Numbered from the stretch's first letter, positions 1 through 8,191 are shown. The stretch: DNA of 64,000 nucleotides from Aquitalea denitrificans (GCF_009856625.1 NZ_CP047241.1:3534001-3598000), one strand, 5' to 3'. Notes: generated by a model not told the origin, from the letters alone. Numbers and translations are program-made.

Positions 1-108
1 CGGCATCTCGGTGCTGTCATCCACCAGCACCCGCAATTCGCCGGCCATCGCCGGGCATGCCGACAGCAACAGCAACATGCCGCCCCAGCCGATTCGTGGC
101 TTCGCCAT
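1..108 (-). CDS. Secreted protein, N-terminal fragment (solute-binding-like)
   Basis: Only the first 36 codons are inside the window; the gene continues past base 1. The reverse strand reads an ATG at 108 followed by a typical Sec signal peptide: basic start (MAKPRIGW), hydrophobic core (MLLLLSAC) and an AMA-type cleavage site, then a mature start ELRVLVDDSTEMP. That mature start resembles periplasmic solute-binding proteins of the extracellular family 3 type (ELRVLVDDSTEMPP-like), but too little is visible to be sure. An AAG-rich stretch just upstream could serve as ribosome site. A signal-peptide-bearing protein is well supported; the family is a guess. Confidence 0.6.
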   Translation of the reverse strand, partial: MAKPRIGWGGMLLLLSACPAMAGELRVLVDDSTEMP

Positions 109-166
109 TCTTATGCTTCCCCTGTACTTACCCGTCTGTCAGTACAGGGGAGAACCGCACTTGCTG

Positions 167-1426
167 TCAATGAAAACCGCCGCGCGCCATGCAGTTCTGG
201 TAGCGGCCATCCACCCGCCGGGCAAACCATTCGGTGGTCAGCTGATGGGTGAACTTGGGGCTGACCAGCACAATCTGCGGAATGATCTGACGCGGAGCAG
301 CCCGGCCGGACTGCTCGGCCAGCGTAAATACCCGCTTGTAGACTTCGGTCTGGCTGAACACCGCCAGTTTTTCCTGCCGCAGATCGCGCGCCATCTCATC
401 CGGGCTCAGGCGCAAGCGTCCGGCCAGGCCGTTGAGGGCGCGCTGGGTGTCGCTGGTGGCACCGGACAACACGCGGTTCATCTTGTCGCTGTACAGCATG
501 ATGTCGCCATCCAGCGCCAGCTTTTGCCCTGACAGGTGCTGCACCGCCTGCTGGAAAGCGGCGTTGCGGCTGGCATAGCGCCCGGCATTGTAGTCGGCAA
601 AGCGGTACACCATGTCCGGATAGCTGATGGGATACTGCAGCAGGATGGCGGTGCCGAAATACACGCTGCCGCGCAGGCTGAATACTTCGTCGCGCAAGCT
701 GGTATAGCTGTAGGGATAAGGCCAGGCACGCACCTGGGTTTCGGCAAAGGCCACACTCACCTGCATCGGCCCGCCATCGCGGATGGGGTTCTTGTGTTCG
801 AAGATGGTCTGGCCGAACGGCAGTTCGCGGATCATGTCTTCAAACAGCGCATTCATCTGCTTCTTGGTGCGCAGGGCATTCACCCGTTCCTTGTAGGTCT
901 GGCCATTGGGAGATTTCTTCAGCATGGCAGCGTCCACCACCAGCGAGGGGATGAAATACTTCTGCCGCCGCTCTTCAATCTGCCCCCAGACAATCCTGGA
1001 AAGGTTTGGCACCACCGGATCGGGGTTGAAGCCTGACTCCTGCTCCGCCACCGCCAGCACCGCGCAGAAGTATTGCGGCGCATACGGAATCTTCAGATGG
1101 CTGAAGGCGGTCATGATGTCGCCATGCCATTCGCGCCGCGCCGGAATGCCACGCGGCAGCAGCTTGTCCAGCAAGGCGCTGCCCTCCTGCTCGTTGGCAT
1201 AGGCCGGTTGCAAGGGCAAGGGCACCGGCTTGCTGACGGGGGCAACAACAACGGGGGCCGGCTGTACCGGTTTGACAACCGGTGCGGGCAACAGGCTTTG
1301 CGGGTCCGGCATCGGGGCCGGGCGCAAGACAGGAGCAGGAACGGGAACAGGCTGGGCCACCGGGGCCACCGTGGCAGCACAACCGGTCAAACCCAGTAAT
1401 GCCGCCACCGACAGAAAACGGTACAT
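167..1426 (-). CDS. DUF1615 lipoprotein, possible lytic-transglycosylase-like (copy 1)
   Basis: A 419-residue lipoprotein. The ATG at 1426 was chosen because AAGGA lies upstream and it gives a lipoprotein signal with lipobox LTGC (Cys16); an upstream in-frame start would bury the signal. Residues 17-75 are a Pro/Ala/Val-rich spacer, then the DUF1615 domain. Family function is not established. I see three short motifs resembling family-1 lytic transglycosylases: E-Q-E-S-G-F at 128-133 (candidate catalytic Glu130), GGPMQVSV at 218-225 (compare GLMQ) and FADYNAGRY at 276-284 (compare AYNAG). It follows the terC-like gene by 81 bases on the same strand and may be cotranscribed. A paralogue lies at 52383-53603. 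DUF1615 membership is confident; the enzymatic role is inference. Confidence 0.85.
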   Translation of the reverse strand: MYRFLSVAALLGLTGCAATVAPVAQPVPVPAPVLRPAPMPDPQSLLPAPVVKPVQPAPVVVAPVSKPVPLPLQPAYANEQEGSALLDKLLPRGIPARREWHGDIMTAFSHLKIPYAPQYFCAVLAVAEQESGFNPDPVVPNLSRIVWGQIEERRQKYFIPSLVVDAAMLKKSPNGQTYKERVNALRTKKQMNALFEDMIRELPFGQTIFEHKNPIRDGGPMQVSVAFAETQVRAWPYPYSYTSLRDEVFSLRGSVYFGTAILLQYPISYPDMVYRFADYNAGRYASRNAAFQQAVQHLSGQKLALDGDIMLYSDKMNRVLSGATSDTQRALNGLAGRLRLSPDEMARDLRQEKLAVFSQTEVYKRVFTLAEQSGRAAPRQIIPQIVLVSPKFTHQLTTEWFARRVDGRYQNCMARGGFH

Positions 1427-1507
1427 GCAAAAATCCTTCAAGAACGTCCTGCCGGAATGCGGACGCCGGAATCGTGATGGTGCCATGCCGGGGCATGGCC
1501 GTGTGCA

Positions 1508-2641
1508 TCAGTGCTTGATTTTGTGGCTGGGCGCCGGGGTGGGCAAAAAGCCCTGGCTCAGCAGGTGAAACACCAGCCAGCCCAGTGCGCAAACTCCCAC
1601 CAGGGCGGCCAGGCCCAGCAGGACTTTCACCAGCAAGGCCATGCGCGGCGAGGCAAGCAGGCCATCGCTGCGCGGTGCGCCTTCCGGCTTGACCAGGGCG
1701 GAAGCAACTGGCGCGGATGGCAGCACCTCAGGAGCAGCTAACGGCAATACAGGCGGAATCTCAATCCGGACCTCGGCCTTGTCGGCCTGGGGCTGAGCAA
1801 CGATGGCAGCCACGCCCAGCGAGGGCGCATTTTGCACGGCAGGGGCGCTGTATTGCGCGACCATGCTGGCGGTTTCTCCAGTTTCTCCAGCCTCACCAAT
1901 CCTGGCCAGTCGACTGGTCAGACCATCCAGCCAGCCCAGCGGCGGCGGAGGGGTCAGTGCCGGGGCACGCTGGCGGATGATGCGGCTTTCCACCAGCACA
2001 AACACCACGCACAGCAGGGGAACCACCACTTGCAGGGCCGGAGCCTGGGTATTGACCCAGTCGGCCAGCAGCGGGTCGCTCACCGCCAGCTGACCGGCCA
2101 CCCAGGCCAGCAAGCTGGCACCCAAGGGCAGCAGCAGCGGGTAATCGTTCAGCAAGCGGGCAATCAGCAGGCTGCCGTACATCAGCAGCGGCACGCTGAA
2201 CAGCAGGCCCAGAATCAGGTACAGCACACTGCCTTGTGCGGCGGCGGCCAGTGCCACCACATTGTCCAGACTCAATACCAGGTCGGCCATCACCACCACC
2301 GACACCGCCGACCACAACTGGCGGCTGTCCGCAGTTGCACCGGGCTGGCCGTCAGCGTCGTCATCGCCCAGCAACAGCTTGATGGCAATGCTGATCAGCA
2401 ACGCTGCACCCAGCAGCTTGAGCAGCGGCACCTGCAGCAGAAAACCCACCACGGTGGTAAGCAGTACGCGCAGCAATATGGCGAAGCCCGTACCCAGCAT
2501 CACCGCCTTGCGCATCAGCTGTGGCGGCAGCGAACGGCAGGCCACGGCAATCACCAGCGCATTGTCACCACTGAGAATCAGGTCCAGGAAAAACACTTGC
2601 AGCGTCATGCCCAGTGCCTGCATCAAACCATCCAGCTCCAT
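1508..2641 (-). CDS. TerC family (YjbE-type) membrane protein with C-terminal extension
   Basis: A 377-residue inner-membrane protein. Residues 1-215 match the TerC/YjbE family, whose characterised members export Mn2+ or related metals. Acidic intramembrane motifs typical of the family are visible: DLILSGDNALVIA near residues 20-32 and DLVLSLDNVVALA in the second half. Residues about 220-335 form a Pro/Ala/Val-rich hydrophilic linker, and residues about 337-360 form an extra membrane segment followed by a short basic tail. The usual family length is about 220-240, so the extension is unusual. The ATG at 2641 has GGAAAGG upstream. The gene follows the NRAMP-type gene by 33 bases in the same operon, consistent with metal homeostasis. 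Substrate is not shown by the sequence. Confidence 0.88.
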   Translation of the reverse strand: MELDGLMQALGMTLQVFFLDLILSGDNALVIAVACRSLPPQLMRKAVMLGTGFAILLRVLLTTVVGFLLQVPLLKLLGAALLISIAIKLLLGDDDADGQPGATADSRQLWSAVSVVVMADLVLSLDNVVALAAAAQGSVLYLILGLLFSVPLLMYGSLLIARLLNDYPLLLPLGASLLAWVAGQLAVSDPLLADWVNTQAPALQVVVPLLCVVFVLVESRIIRQRAPALTPPPPLGWLDGLTSRLARIGEAGETGETASMVAQYSAPAVQNAPSLGVAAIVAQPQADKAEVRIEIPPVLPLAAPEVLPSAPVASALVKPEGAPRSDGLLASPRMALLVKVLLGLAALVGVCALGWLVFHLLSQGFLPTPAPSHKIKH

Positions 2642-2674
2642 TACAACCTTTCCATTGCAATATGGCCTGCTGCC

Positions 2675-3934
2675 TCAGGCAGCCAGGGCACCGGCAAACC
2701 CGGCAAACAGACCAAGGCCACCGGCCAGTAAAAACAGGGCCGCCACCAGCACGGCATACGGTCCTTGCAGACGCAAGGCTGGCGGCAGTTCGCAGCGTGC
2801 CAGCCGGTACAGGAAACCCAGTACCAGCGGCAGCAACACGGCATTGAGTACGGCAGTGGCAATCGACAAGCGCACCAGGCTTGGGCTGCTGCCCACCACC
2901 ACGGCAGCCAGCAGCAACATCAGGGCAAAGGCAGCATAGAACCACGGCACCTGCCGCGGGTGCTCGGCCAGGGCATGATGCCGGCCACCCAGCTCGCCCA
3001 GCGCCCAGGCTGCCGACAGGCACACCACAATGGTGGCCACCAAGGCTCCGCCGCTGAGTGCCAGTGCAAACAGCAGCCGGCCTGCCAGCGGGCCCAGCGC
3101 GGAACCAAAGGCATTGGCCAGTTCCGGTATGGTATCCAGCACGACCCCGCCATGACCGGCAAATACGGCAGCAGCCGCCATCAGGACTGCCGCCGTGATC
3201 AGCTGGCACAGTATGGCGCCGAGCATGGTGTCGATACGCGCGGCGCGCAGATCATCCAGATTCAGCCCCTTGTCGATCAGCGCAGACTGTTGATAAAACA
3301 CCGTCCACGGCATCACGCTGCTACCCAGATTGGCGGCCAGCAGATACAGATAACTGGCATCGAGCAGCGGCATCTCCAGCAATTGCGGCTTTATGTGCTG
3401 CCAGCTTGGGTAGGCGTGCCACGCCATCCACAGGAAAGCCAGCTCCGCCACGCCAAACAGCATGGCAACCCGCTCCACCTCGCGGTAGCTGCCACTGCAA
3501 ACCATCAGGAAGATCAACACAGCCACCAGGCTGACGCTCTGCCATACCGGCACGCCATACAGCTGTGCCACCCCGGACAGACCACTCATTTCGGTAAGCA
3601 AGGCACCAAAGCAGCTCAGGATCAAGGCACAGGTGGACAACCAGGCCCAGCCGCGGCCAAAGCGCTGCAGCACCAGTTCGCCATAGCCTTTGCCGGTGGA
3701 CAGCGCCAGCCGCACCGTCAGTTCCTGCACGATGAATAGCAGCGGAATGATGAGGAACTGCAACAGCAATAGGCGGTAGCCCCACTGCGCACCGCTCTGG
3801 GCGGCGGTGAGCACGCTGCCGGCATCGGTATCGGCCAGCATCACCACCAGCCCTGGCCCCAGGGTGGCAGCCAGCCGCTGCAGGCGGCCAAGGCGCGGCG
3901 ACAGGATACGCAAGGCGCTGGCCAGCTGGGTCAT
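2675..3934 (-). CDS. NRAMP-related divalent metal transporter
   Basis: A 419-residue protein with about eleven hydrophobic segments, matching the NRAMP/SLC11 superfamily. The first-helix metal motif, normally DPGN, reads D-A-G-S here (ADTDAGSVLTAAQSGA): the Asp is kept, Pro becomes Ala and Asn becomes Ser. The sixth-helix motif reads SSVMPW, keeping the metal-facing Met but with Ser in place of the usual Ala and Trp in place of the usual His. This places it in a divergent NRAMP clade whose substrate need not be Mn2+ or Fe2+. The start overlaps the hflC-like stop by four bases (ATGA), so the two are translationally coupled. It lies between SPFH genes and a TerC gene, suggesting a metal-handling operon. 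Transport of divalent metal is family knowledge; the ion is unknown. Confidence 0.85.
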   Translation of the reverse strand: MTQLASALRILSPRLGRLQRLAATLGPGLVVMLADTDAGSVLTAAQSGAQWGYRLLLLQFLIIPLLFIVQELTVRLALSTGKGYGELVLQRFGRGWAWLSTCALILSCFGALLTEMSGLSGVAQLYGVPVWQSVSLVAVLIFLMVCSGSYREVERVAMLFGVAELAFLWMAWHAYPSWQHIKPQLLEMPLLDASYLYLLAANLGSSVMPWTVFYQQSALIDKGLNLDDLRAARIDTMLGAILCQLITAAVLMAAAAVFAGHGGVVLDTIPELANAFGSALGPLAGRLLFALALSGGALVATIVVCLSAAWALGELGGRHHALAEHPRQVPWFYAAFALMLLLAAVVVGSSPSLVRLSIATAVLNAVLLPLVLGFLYRLARCELPPALRLQGPYAVLVAALFLLAGGLGLFAGFAGALAA

Positions 3935-4809
3935 GGCTTGCCGCTGGCCGGGCCGTTGCGGAAGTCATGCAGCAAGGCGGAATCCGGTGTCAGCAGCAGC
4001 GTGGGAGCAGAGTCCGACAGCGCCTGGCGGTAAGTCTGCAAGGAACGGTAGAACTTGTAGAACTTGGGATCCTTGCCAAAGGCGGCCGCCAGAATACGAT
4101 TGGCCTGAGCATCCGCCTCGCCATGAATGATGGCGCTTTGACGTTGCGCTTCAGACAGAATGACAGTGCGCTCACCATCAGCCTTGGCCTGGATTTCCTG
4201 TGACCACTGTCCGCCCTGGGCGCGCAGCTCACGCGCTTCTTGCTGACGTGCTGACTTCATGCGGTCGTAAATGGCCTGGCTGGTTTCCAGCGGCAGGTCG
4301 GCACGGTGCAGACGCACTTCGGTCACCTCGATACCCAGCATGCGGGCGCGGGTGGCGGTTTCCTGCTGGATTTGCTGCACGATGCGGGTACGCTCTTCCG
4401 ATAGCAGGGCCTTGAGCGGCACCTTGCCCAGTTCGCGCCGCAGCGAGGTGCTGACCAGCTGGGTCAGTTGTAGCCGCGCCTGGTCCTCAGTACGCAGTGC
4501 CTGGTAAAAACGCAGCGGGTTGGCAATGCGGTAACGGGTATAGGTTTCCGCTTCCACCCGTTTTTCATCGCCCAGGATGATCTGCTCCGGCGGCGGTGCC
4601 AGGGTTTGCAAGCGCACATCGTAAAACTGCAGGCTGTCCACCAGCGGCAGCTTGAACTTGAGGCCAGGCTCGGCGTCCACGTCTATCGGTGCGCCCAGGC
4701 GGATGATCAGACCCTTCTGCCCCTCGCTGAGGGTATAGAAAGAAGACGACAGCAGCCACACGGCCGCCAGGGCGGCCACAATGCCCGCACCCTTGTAGGA
4801 AGTAGCCAT
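3931..4809 (-). CDS. HflC-like SPFH/band 7 membrane protein
   Basis: A 292-residue protein with one N-terminal membrane anchor (about residues 7-25) followed by an SPFH/band 7 domain (EGQKGLIIRLG onward) and an alpha-helical, Arg/Glu/Gln-rich tail typical of HflC, the partner of HflK in a membrane ring that modulates FtsH. It is shorter than E. coli HflC (334). ATG at 4809 overlaps the upstream gene's TGA as TGATG; a TTG one codon earlier is the alternative. Canonical hflKC in betaproteobacteria lies beside hfq and hflX, which are absent here, so this is probably a second, accessory SPFH pair dedicated to the neighbouring metal transporters. The family call is firm; the role is inference. Confidence 0.85.
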   Translation of the reverse strand: MATSYKGAGIVAALAAVWLLSSSFYTLSEGQKGLIIRLGAPIDVDAEPGLKFKLPLVDSLQFYDVRLQTLAPPPEQIILGDEKRVEAETYTRYRIANPLRFYQALRTEDQARLQLTQLVSTSLRRELGKVPLKALLSEERTRIVQQIQQETATRARMLGIEVTEVRLHRADLPLETSQAIYDRMKSARQQEARELRAQGGQWSQEIQAKADGERTVILSEAQRQSAIIHGEADAQANRILAAAFGKDPKFYKFYRSLQTYRQALSDSAPTLLLTPDSALLHDFRNGPASGKP

Positions 4810-5852
4810 CAACGCGTCTCCTTGGCAGGCTTGGCCTTGTCTTTGTCCTGCAACTGCAACAGCGACAGCACACCGCCATTGCCGCCCTTGCCGGAGGAAT
4901 CCACCACCACCTTGCTGGCCTTTTTCAGCACTTCGTCCATGCTGTCCAGATACAGCCGCCAGGCGGTGACATCCTTGGCCTGGGCATAGCTCTGGTAAAC
5001 CGAATCAAACCGCTTGGCCTCGCCCTGCGCCAGATTCACCACCTGGCTTTGATAGGCCTGAGCCTCCTGCATGATGCGGGCGGCATCGCCACGCGCCTTG
5101 GGCAGAATGTCGTTGCTGTAAGCCTGGGCTTCGTTGCGTGCGCGTTCCTGGTCGGCACGGGCGCGCTGTACATCGTTGAAGGCGTCGATCACCGCCGCCG
5201 GCGGGTCCACCCGCTGCAACTGCACCTGAGTGACGATGATGCCGCTTTCGGCTTCATCCAGACGGCTTTGCAGCAAGCTGCGGGTCTCCTCTGCCACCTG
5301 CTGGCGACGGTTGGACATCACCGCCTGGATGGGCGTGCGTGACACCACCTCGCGCATGGCGCTTTCGGCGGCAATGCGCAGCGAGGTTTCCGGGTTGTTC
5401 ACCTTGAACAAAAACTGCCCGGCGTCCTTGATGCGCCAGAACACCACGCCATCGGCCTCGACGATGTTTTCGTCACCGGTCAGCATCTGCTTGTCACGCG
5501 GATCGGTGGAATCCGTGGTAACACCGTCGTACAGATTAGCCAGCTTCAGCTGCTTGATCTGGGTAACCTTGGGCAGCATGACGGTTTCGATCGGCCATGG
5601 CAGGTGATAGTGCAAGCCGGCCTGGGTGGTATCCACCCAGCGGCCCAGGCGCAACACCACGCCCTGCTCATCCGGCTGCACTTTGTAGATGCCGGCCATG
5701 ATCCAGCCAATGACCAGCAGGCCACCCAACAGCAGCAAACCCTTGCCGCGCATGCCCATTACGTCCAGGTAATAATCTACGCGCTGCGCCCAACTGCTGC
5801 GTGATGCGCCCTGCCCTGTTACTGCCGCTTGTCCGGCCTCGTCTTGTTGCAC
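4809..5852 (-). CDS. HflK-like SPFH/band 7 membrane protein
   Basis: About 347 residues: a short Gln/Ala/Ser-rich cytoplasmic head, one membrane segment (GLLLLGGLLVIGWIMAGIY), then an SPFH domain starting at VQPDEQGVVLRLG and an Ala/Arg-rich helical tail, as in HflK. The frame is open upstream to 5978, but no ATG occurs before the membrane segment; a GTG at 5852 preceded by AAAGG is the most plausible start, and starts further upstream give an unlikely leader. It partners the HflC-like protein whose ATG overlaps its stop. It is shorter than E. coli HflK (419) and lacks its long Gly-rich head. Context suggests an accessory complex around the NRAMP and TerC transporters. Confidence 0.83.
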   Translation of the reverse strand: MQQDEAGQAAVTGQGASRSSWAQRVDYYLDVMGMRGKGLLLLGGLLVIGWIMAGIYKVQPDEQGVVLRLGRWVDTTQAGLHYHLPWPIETVMLPKVTQIKQLKLANLYDGVTTDSTDPRDKQMLTGDENIVEADGVVFWRIKDAGQFLFKVNNPETSLRIAAESAMREVVSRTPIQAVMSNRRQQVAEETRSLLQSRLDEAESGIIVTQVQLQRVDPPAAVIDAFNDVQRARADQERARNEAQAYSNDILPKARGDAARIMQEAQAYQSQVVNLAQGEAKRFDSVYQSYAQAKDVTAWRLYLDSMDEVLKKASKVVVDSSGKGGNGGVLSLLQLQDKDKAKPAKETR

Positions 5853-5985
5853 TGCATTGCCTTTCTTGTTGCGGGCCTCTCCCGCGCTTGCCGCCTGCCG
5901 ACATGTCAGCCCAATCGCTGCCAGCCATTGTCTACAACGCAGCAGGGTTATTGGCGGATGACAGCCCCTGCTGCGCACGCTTGTG

Positions 5986-6552
5986 CTACAGCCAGGTGCT
6001 AAGCGCCAGGCCTATGCCACCCAGGGCCGAAACCAAAGAAACAGCCAGCAACCAGCGTCGCTGGGTCAGTACCGTGATGGATGCCATGGCAACGGCAATC
6101 TGGATCAGCGTCATCGCCAGCGCCATGCGCTCGTGCGGACGCAATACCTTTTCGGATTCTTCACTCAGCTGGCGCGACTCTTCCTGTAAAGCCTGGGCTT
6201 TCTTCAGCTGCTCGGCCTGCTGGGTTTGCTGCTTTTGCAAGTCCGCTTGGTAACGGGCTTGCTGTGCCGGGTCGCGCACCAGCACCAGCGCCAGCTGGTC
6301 CAGATGGGCCTTGGTCGATTTGGCCTGATAGTAGGCCCAGGCATCGGATGCCTCGGACTGTTTGAGAATGCTCTGGTTTTTCAGAAACAAGGCTTCATTC
6401 TGCTTGGCGCCGCTCTGGTAGCTGAACACCGCGCCGATCGTGGCCAGAATGGCAGTCAACAAGGCAATCTTCTGCGCCAGCTGGCCCTTTTCGGCCTCCT
6501 CTTCCAGCAGCTTTTCATGCAGCCCTGCAATCTCGTATTCTTCCTCAGCCAT
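5986..6552 (-). CDS. DUF4337 membrane/coiled-coil protein
   Basis: A 188-residue protein matching DUF4337: an acidic start (MAEEEYEIAGLHEKL), a membrane segment at about 28-46, a Gln/Lys/Glu-rich coiled coil from about 60 to 135, and two hydrophobic stretches at the C-terminus (about 142-187) that probably form a hairpin. Function is unknown for the family. ATG at 6552 is preceded by GGAGAAG. It is the first gene of the minus-strand run leading into the HflK/HflC/NRAMP/TerC genes, with about 134 bases to the GTG start of the HflK-like gene, so cotranscription is likely but not certain. Confidence 0.8.
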   Translation of the reverse strand: MAEEEYEIAGLHEKLLEEEAEKGQLAQKIALLTAILATIGAVFSYQSGAKQNEALFLKNQSILKQSEASDAWAYYQAKSTKAHLDQLALVLVRDPAQQARYQADLQKQQTQQAEQLKKAQALQEESRQLSEESEKVLRPHERMALAMTLIQIAVAMASITVLTQRRWLLAVSLVSALGGIGLALSTWL

Positions 6553-6595
6553 ATAACTTCTCCGTGGTCTGGATAGCCGACGTTTTATTCCGCAA

Positions 6596-6622
6596 GCATG
6601 GCCGGCATGCTCGCGCGCGCGC
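6596..6622. repeat. Palindrome plus alternating CG tract
   Basis: The sequence GCATG-GCCGG-CATGC forms an inverted repeat at 6596-6610 and is followed within two bases by an 11-base alternating CG tract (6612-6622). It lies upstream of the DUF4337 gene, between it and the tRNA. It could be a structural element in the leader of the minus-strand operon; no function can be assigned. Confidence 0.4.
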
Positions 6623-6780
6623 GCCTGTCAAACAAGCGGATTTCTGTGCAGTTTTTGTATCAAGCCAGCTAGCCAGCCATAGCGGGCCCGGGAAGGTATA
6701 GCCGGATTGATCCGCCCGAATCAGCAGGGCCACCACCCCACAGGCCGTAGAAGCAGCTACCCAGCCAGGGAAAACCCGGT

Positions 6781-6786
6781 TACAAT
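6781..6786 (+). promoter_or_regulatory. Candidate -10 of tRNA-Gly
   Basis: TACAAT lies 10 bases before the first base of tRNA-Gly, a good -10 match at the right distance. The -35 region at 17-base spacing (TACCCA) matches TTGACA at only three of six positions, so the assignment is tentative. Confidence 0.4.
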
Positions 6787-6796
6787 GCACCCCTTC

Positions 6797-6870
6797 GCGG
6801 GCGTCGTATAATGGTAATACCCAAGCTTCCCAAGCTTGTGCCGTGGGTTCGATTCCCATCGCCCGCTCCA
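6797..6870 (+). tRNA. tRNA-Gly (anticodon CCC)
   Basis: A 74-base tRNA with encoded CCA. The acceptor arm GCGGGCG pairs with CGCCCGC; the D arm is GTAT/ATAC; the anticodon arm CAAGC-TTCCCAA-GCTTG places CCC at positions 34-36; the T arm is GTGGG-TTCGATT-CCCAT with one G-T pair at its end. It reads glycine GGG codons. It stands alone, followed by a strong terminator. Confidence 0.96.
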
Positions 6871-6905
6871 CACCGGATTCCTGTAGATCCCGGATCTGCA
6901 AAAGA

Positions 6906-6937
6906 AAAAGCCAACCGTAACCGGTTGGCTTTTTTCT
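6906..6937 (+). terminator. Rho-independent terminator after tRNA-Gly
   Basis: The stem GCCAACC-GTAACC-GGTTGGC is flanked by A-run and T-run (AAAAA before, TTTTTT after), giving an intrinsic terminator 36 bases downstream of the tRNA. It could work weakly in the opposite direction too. Confidence 0.85.
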
Positions 6938-7092
6938 TGTCTGATCAGCAGCACCTGACCTGCTACTGCCGACCCCAGCAAATACCGCCTGGTGGCACCG
7001 CCGGCAAGACGGCTACATCTTGCTGAACTGATTCCGCAGACTCGGGCAGGAGCCCAGCTATTGCCGATGCCATGGCTGAGCGTATGTGGTGC

Positions 7093-8109
7093 TTATTGGC
7101 CAAAAATCATCACCTGCTGCTCGATGGCACCGAAAATACTTGTCCCGGCCTCGTCCAGCATCTCAATGCGCACCCGGTCGCCGGCACGCATGAATGAAGT
7201 CTGTGCAGCACCCAGCTCGATGGTTTCATACATGCGGACTTCGGCCAGGCAGCAATAACCCACGCCGCCGTTATCGATGGACGAACCATGCAAGCTGCCC
7301 TGCTTGTTCGATACCGTCCCGGAACCGATGATGGAGCCCGCCCGCAGTTCTCTGGTTTTGGCCGCATGCGCAATCAGTTGCGGAAAGTTGAAGGTCATGT
7401 CCTGCCCGGCATTTGGGCAACCAAACAGCTCGCCGTTCAGATGTACCCGTAATGGGCGGTGCAGCTTGCCACCCTGCCAATACGTGCCCAGCTCATCCGG
7501 CGTGACAGCCACCGGGCTGAATGCTGAAGCCGGTTTGGACTGGAAAAAACCAAAGCCCTTGGCCAGCTCCGCAGGGATCAGATTGCGCAAGGAGACATCA
7601 TTGACCAGCATCAGCAGACGAATAGCCGAGGCCGCTTGCGCTGGCGTCGTCCCCATGGCGACATCGGCAGTGATCACGGCAAGCTCGGCTTCAAAGTCGA
7701 TGCCCCACTCGACGGAGCCGGCGACAATGGGATCGCGTGGGCCGACAAAGGCATCAGACCCGCCCTGATACATCAGCGGACTGGTCCAGAACTCTGGTGG
7801 CAAGGCGGCTCCACGGGCACGGCGAACCAGCTCGACATGATTGACATAGGCCGAGCCATCCGCCCACTGGTAAGCACGTGGCAGAGGCGACTGGCATTGT
7901 GCCGGGTCAAACAACAAGGCCTGCGGCGGAATCTCCCGGTTCAGTGCCTGATAGCGTTCCTCCAGTCTTGCGGCGACAGCATCCCAGTCATCCAGTGCCT
8001 GTTGCAGGCAATCGGCGATGTCGGCCACGGGCAGGCAATGCGTGAGCGAGCGGTTAACCACAACCAGTTGGCCATCGCGGCGGCCATTTTTCAGACTTGC
8101 CAGTTTCAT
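7093..8109 (-). CDS. Fumarylacetoacetate hydrolase family protein
   Basis: A 338-residue FAA-hydrolase-family enzyme, expected to cleave a C-C bond in a beta-diketo acid (fumarylacetoacetate or an acylpyruvate) using a divalent metal. Family motifs are visible: the metal-binding acidic motif DFEAELAVI, the NDVSLRN segment and KGFGFFQSKP, plus SGTVSNKQG near the C-terminus. The start at 8109 has AGGAAA upstream; an in-frame extension to 8151 lacks a ribosome site. It is the last of three minus-strand genes with an AAHS permease and a VOC protein, divergent from a LysR regulator, which points to uptake and breakdown of an aromatic acid. The exact substrate cannot be read from the sequence. Confidence 0.87.
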   Translation of the reverse strand: MKLASLKNGRRDGQLVVVNRSLTHCLPVADIADCLQQALDDWDAVAARLEERYQALNREIPPQALLFDPAQCQSPLPRAYQWADGSAYVNHVELVRRARGAALPPEFWTSPLMYQGGSDAFVGPRDPIVAGSVEWGIDFEAELAVITADVAMGTTPAQAASAIRLLMLVNDVSLRNLIPAELAKGFGFFQSKPASAFSPVAVTPDELGTYWQGGKLHRPLRVHLNGELFGCPNAGQDMTFNFPQLIAHAAKTRELRAGSIIGSGTVSNKQGSLHGSSIDNGGVGYCCLAEVRMYETIELGAAQTSFMRAGDRVRIEMLDEAGTSIFGAIEQQVMIFGQ

Positions 8110-8191
8110 GCTGTGTTTCCTGTTTTGATCAATTTTCACATCTGGCCCCACCGGTGGTGAGGCCAGGACAACATTACCGCCAAGTAAACAT

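Noticed and set aside
6553..6796. Possible Mn2+ (yybP-ykoY) riboswitch upstream of the DUF4337/NRAMP/TerC operon
   Set aside because: I looked for the conserved yybP-ykoY motifs in the minus-strand leader and did not find them; only a palindrome and a CG tract are visible.
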